Made by a program: the position numbers and the translations under genes. Shown piece after piece: positions 12,335 to 13,832 of a stretch of DNA of 13,832 bases (position 1 is its first letter; each line of letters starts with the position of its first letter). Source of the stretch: Phycisphaeraceae bacterium (lineage in GTDB: Bacteria; Planctomycetota; Phycisphaerae; Phycisphaerales; Phycisphaeraceae); NCBI GenBank assembly GCA_007119405.1, contig SKPT01000380.1:1-13832 (forward strand), in the 5' to 3' direction. The notes below the pieces were generated by a model, which worked only from the letters and a program-made list of their open reading frames with translations, had not been told where the DNA came from and did no database searches.

Positions 12335-13832
12335 CACGAAACCTCCCTGAAGCTGACCGGACGTGACAGGCCTGTCTCGCGCTCGCGGTCGGCGTCGCGG
12401 TGGCGCTCGATCAGCTCGAAGAAGGGCGTGAAGTCGAGCGTCACGAACAGCGACGCCAGGTCCGGGTCGAATTGCGTGCCGGCGCAGCGGCGCACCTCGG
12501 CCAGCACGTTGTGCAGGTCCATGGCCTTGCGGTAGGTGCGGTCCGAGCTCATGGCGTCGAAGGCGTCGGCCAGGCCGATCAATCTGCCGAACAGCGGGAT
12601 GTCGCTGCCGGACAGGCCCTCGGGATAGCCCCGGCCGTCCCAGCGTTCGTGGTGGTAGAGCACGCCGGGGATCAGGTCGCTCATCTGGCGGATGTCCTTG
12701 AGGATCCGCGCCCCGATCGTCGGGTGCATCTTGATCAGCTCGAACTCTTCGGCGGTGAGCCGGCCGGGCTTGCACAGGACGCTCTCGGCCACGCCGATCT
12801 TGCCCACGTCGTGCACGAGCCCGGCGATGTAGAGCCGCTCGCATGTGTGCTCGCTCAGGCCCGCGGCCTCGGCGAGCTGGCGCGAAAGCAGCGCCACGCG
12901 CTCGCTGTGGCCGTGGGTGTACGAGTCCTTGGCGTCGATCGCCGAGGTCAGCGCGTGGAGCGTGCCGAGGAACATGGCCTGCATGTCCTCGTAGAGCATC
13001 ATGTTCCGCAGGAAGATCGACAGGCTCGAGCCCAGCGAGGCGCACAGCTTCATGTCCACGCTGTTGATCAGCGTGCCGTCGAGCTTGTCGGCGCCGATGA
13101 GCAGTCCCAGCAGTCGCCCGTTCTCGTCGCGCAGCGGCACCAGCAGCACGCTCGTCGCCAACTCGTCCAAGCCTGCGATGCCCAGCTCGCCCACCGCGTC
13201 GATGACGACCGGCTGCTCGACGGTGGAATAGCGCTCGAGCAGCACGCGCCCCACGCGCTTAAGCCGCTCGCTGGCGGCGTTCATCCTGCCCGCCACGTGC
13301 ACCGCTCCCGCCAGCGGGCCGAGGCGCGGGTCGTCGTCGATCAACTGGATCGCGATCCAGCTCAGCGATCCGACTTGCGCCAGCTCGCGGCAGGCCTCGC
13401 CCACGAACGAGACCGGGTCCTGGTTGACGGTGATGCTGTTGGAGAACGTGTAGAGCAGGCTCAACTCTTCGTAGGTCTCGGCCAGCTCCTGGCTCATGCC
13501 CTGAATTTCGTCGCGCCGGCGGTCGATCTCGACGCTGTCCTCGTGCATCCAGCTCAGCGTCTGCGCCAGCCGCGTCGCCTCGGCCTGGCGCAGCAGCGAC
13601 CCGCGCGACAGGCGGCGGCGGGTCATCTCGAAGTCGACGCCGGCCTCGTCACAAAGCCGATGCAACTGCTCCGCCTGCCTGACCGCCGGGCCCACGATCA
13701 GCGCCGCCCACAGGGCCGGGCGATGCCCGTTGGTGTCCGGCCGGCGACGCACCCGCCCCTGCAGCGGCACCAGCGACACGCCCGGCAGCACCGTGACCAG
13801 CTCGCCCCGCGACTGCTCCAGCGCTTTCCACG
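12334..13832 (-). CDS. HD-GYP phosphodiesterase with GAF domain (5' end outside window)
   Basis: A probable cyclic-di-GMP phosphodiesterase. Numbering is from GTG 13791, but the frame is open to the window edge and the upstream residues (WKALEQSRGELVTV) fit the protein, so the true start lies outside. Order of domains: an N-terminal region of about 60 residues resembling segments I recall from planctomycete signalling proteins; a helical or coiled segment (70-112); a GAF-like sensor domain (about 115-265); and HD-GYP (about 270-440). HD-GYP residues are intact: THGHSERV 292-299, HDVGKIGV 327-334, HHERWDGRGYP 380-390, and LADAFDAMSSDRTYRKA 407-423. There is no membrane segment in the visible part. 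It is the first visible gene of the minus-strand block and overlaps the STAS gene by one base. The GAF ligand is unknown. Confidence 0.92.
   Translation of the reverse strand, partial: WKALEQSRGELVTVLPGVSLVPLQGRVRRRPDTNGHRPALWAALIVGPAVRQAEQLHRLCDEAGVDFEMTRRRLSRGSLLRQAEATRLAQTLSWMHEDSVEIDRRRDEIQGMSQELAETYEELSLLYTFSNSITVNQDPVSFVGEACRELAQVGSLSWIAIQLIDDDPRLGPLAGAVHVAGRMNAASERLKRVGRVLLERYSTVEQPVVIDAVGELGIAGLDELATSVLLVPLRDENGRLLGLLIGADKLDGTLINSVDMKLCASLGSSLSIFLRNMMLYEDMQAMFLGTLHALTSAIDAKDSYTHGHSERVALLSRQLAEAAGLSEHTCERLYIAGLVHDVGKIGVAESVLCKPGRLTAEEFELIKMHPTIGARILKDIRQMSDLIPGVLYHHERWDGRGYPEGLSGSDIPLFGRLIGLADAFDAMSSDRTYRKAMDLHNVLAEVRRCAGTQFDPDLASLFVTLDFTPFFELIERHRDADRERETGLSRPVSFREVS
12342..12347 (-). 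promoter_or_regulatory. Ribosome binding site GGGAGG of the STAS gene
   Basis: GGGAGG on the minus strand, 7 bases before ATG 12334 and inside the end of the HD-GYP gene. It supports initiation at the overlap rather than at an upstream in-frame start. Confidence 0.82.

Noticed and set aside
10082..12535. An 817-codon plus-strand open frame across gspE, the STAS gene and the end of the HD-GYP gene
   Set aside because: It lies antisense to three well-supported genes, is rich in His, Arg, Gln and Val as expected for a GC-rich shadow frame, starts inside a family A repeat, and resembles no family.

Overview
The window is a GC-rich bacterial chromosome segment carrying about ten protein genes, no RNA genes and no transposase. 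I think the host is a planctomycete, possibly of the Phycisphaerae type, with moderate confidence. The reasons are the non-standard five-repeat S1 protein, an HD-GYP/STAS/GspE/GspF block, several genes with no Shine-Dalgarno sequence, and palindromic spacers of a GGGTGCC...GGCACCC kind that I recall from planctomycete genomes. That recollection was not checked against a database.

Left part (18-4912, plus strand): an S1-domain RNA-binding protein; two tandem paralogous membrane proteins of unknown function (1819-2847 and 2871-3851), each with four membrane segments and a C-terminal beta-rich domain; then a CDP-alcohol phosphatidyltransferase of the PgsA type. Middle part (5250-8734): a rhamnulokinase (plus), an M50 site-2-type membrane metalloprotease (minus), and a divergent short-chain dehydrogenase/reductase (plus). 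Right part (8747-13832, all minus): in transcription order, an HD-GYP phosphodiesterase cut by the window edge, a STAS anti-sigma-antagonist-like protein overlapping it by one base, a GspE/PilB ATPase and a GspF/PilC inner-membrane protein. The right block looks like a signalling-plus-secretion/pilus unit. It pairs a cyclic-di-GMP-degrading domain with an ATPase whose N-terminus resembles the cyclic-di-GMP-binding MshEN domain.

The most unusual content is between the genes. Nearly every larger gap is filled with structured repeats of at least four families. A: 80-120 bp double-hairpin cruciforms with GGGTGCC/GGCACCC ends (four copies). B: 173-197 bp elements with 29-bp terminal inverted repeats that are themselves hairpins (two copies, flanking the paralogous membrane genes). 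C: 33-bp C-rich hairpins (two copies). D: purine-rich GGAAGCCAGGAAG tracts arranged as large inverted repeats (two pairs). In family A the terminal bases stay constant while the inner stems change sequence between copies and remain paired, which suggests that the structure is what is kept. No gene in the window explains their mobilisation.
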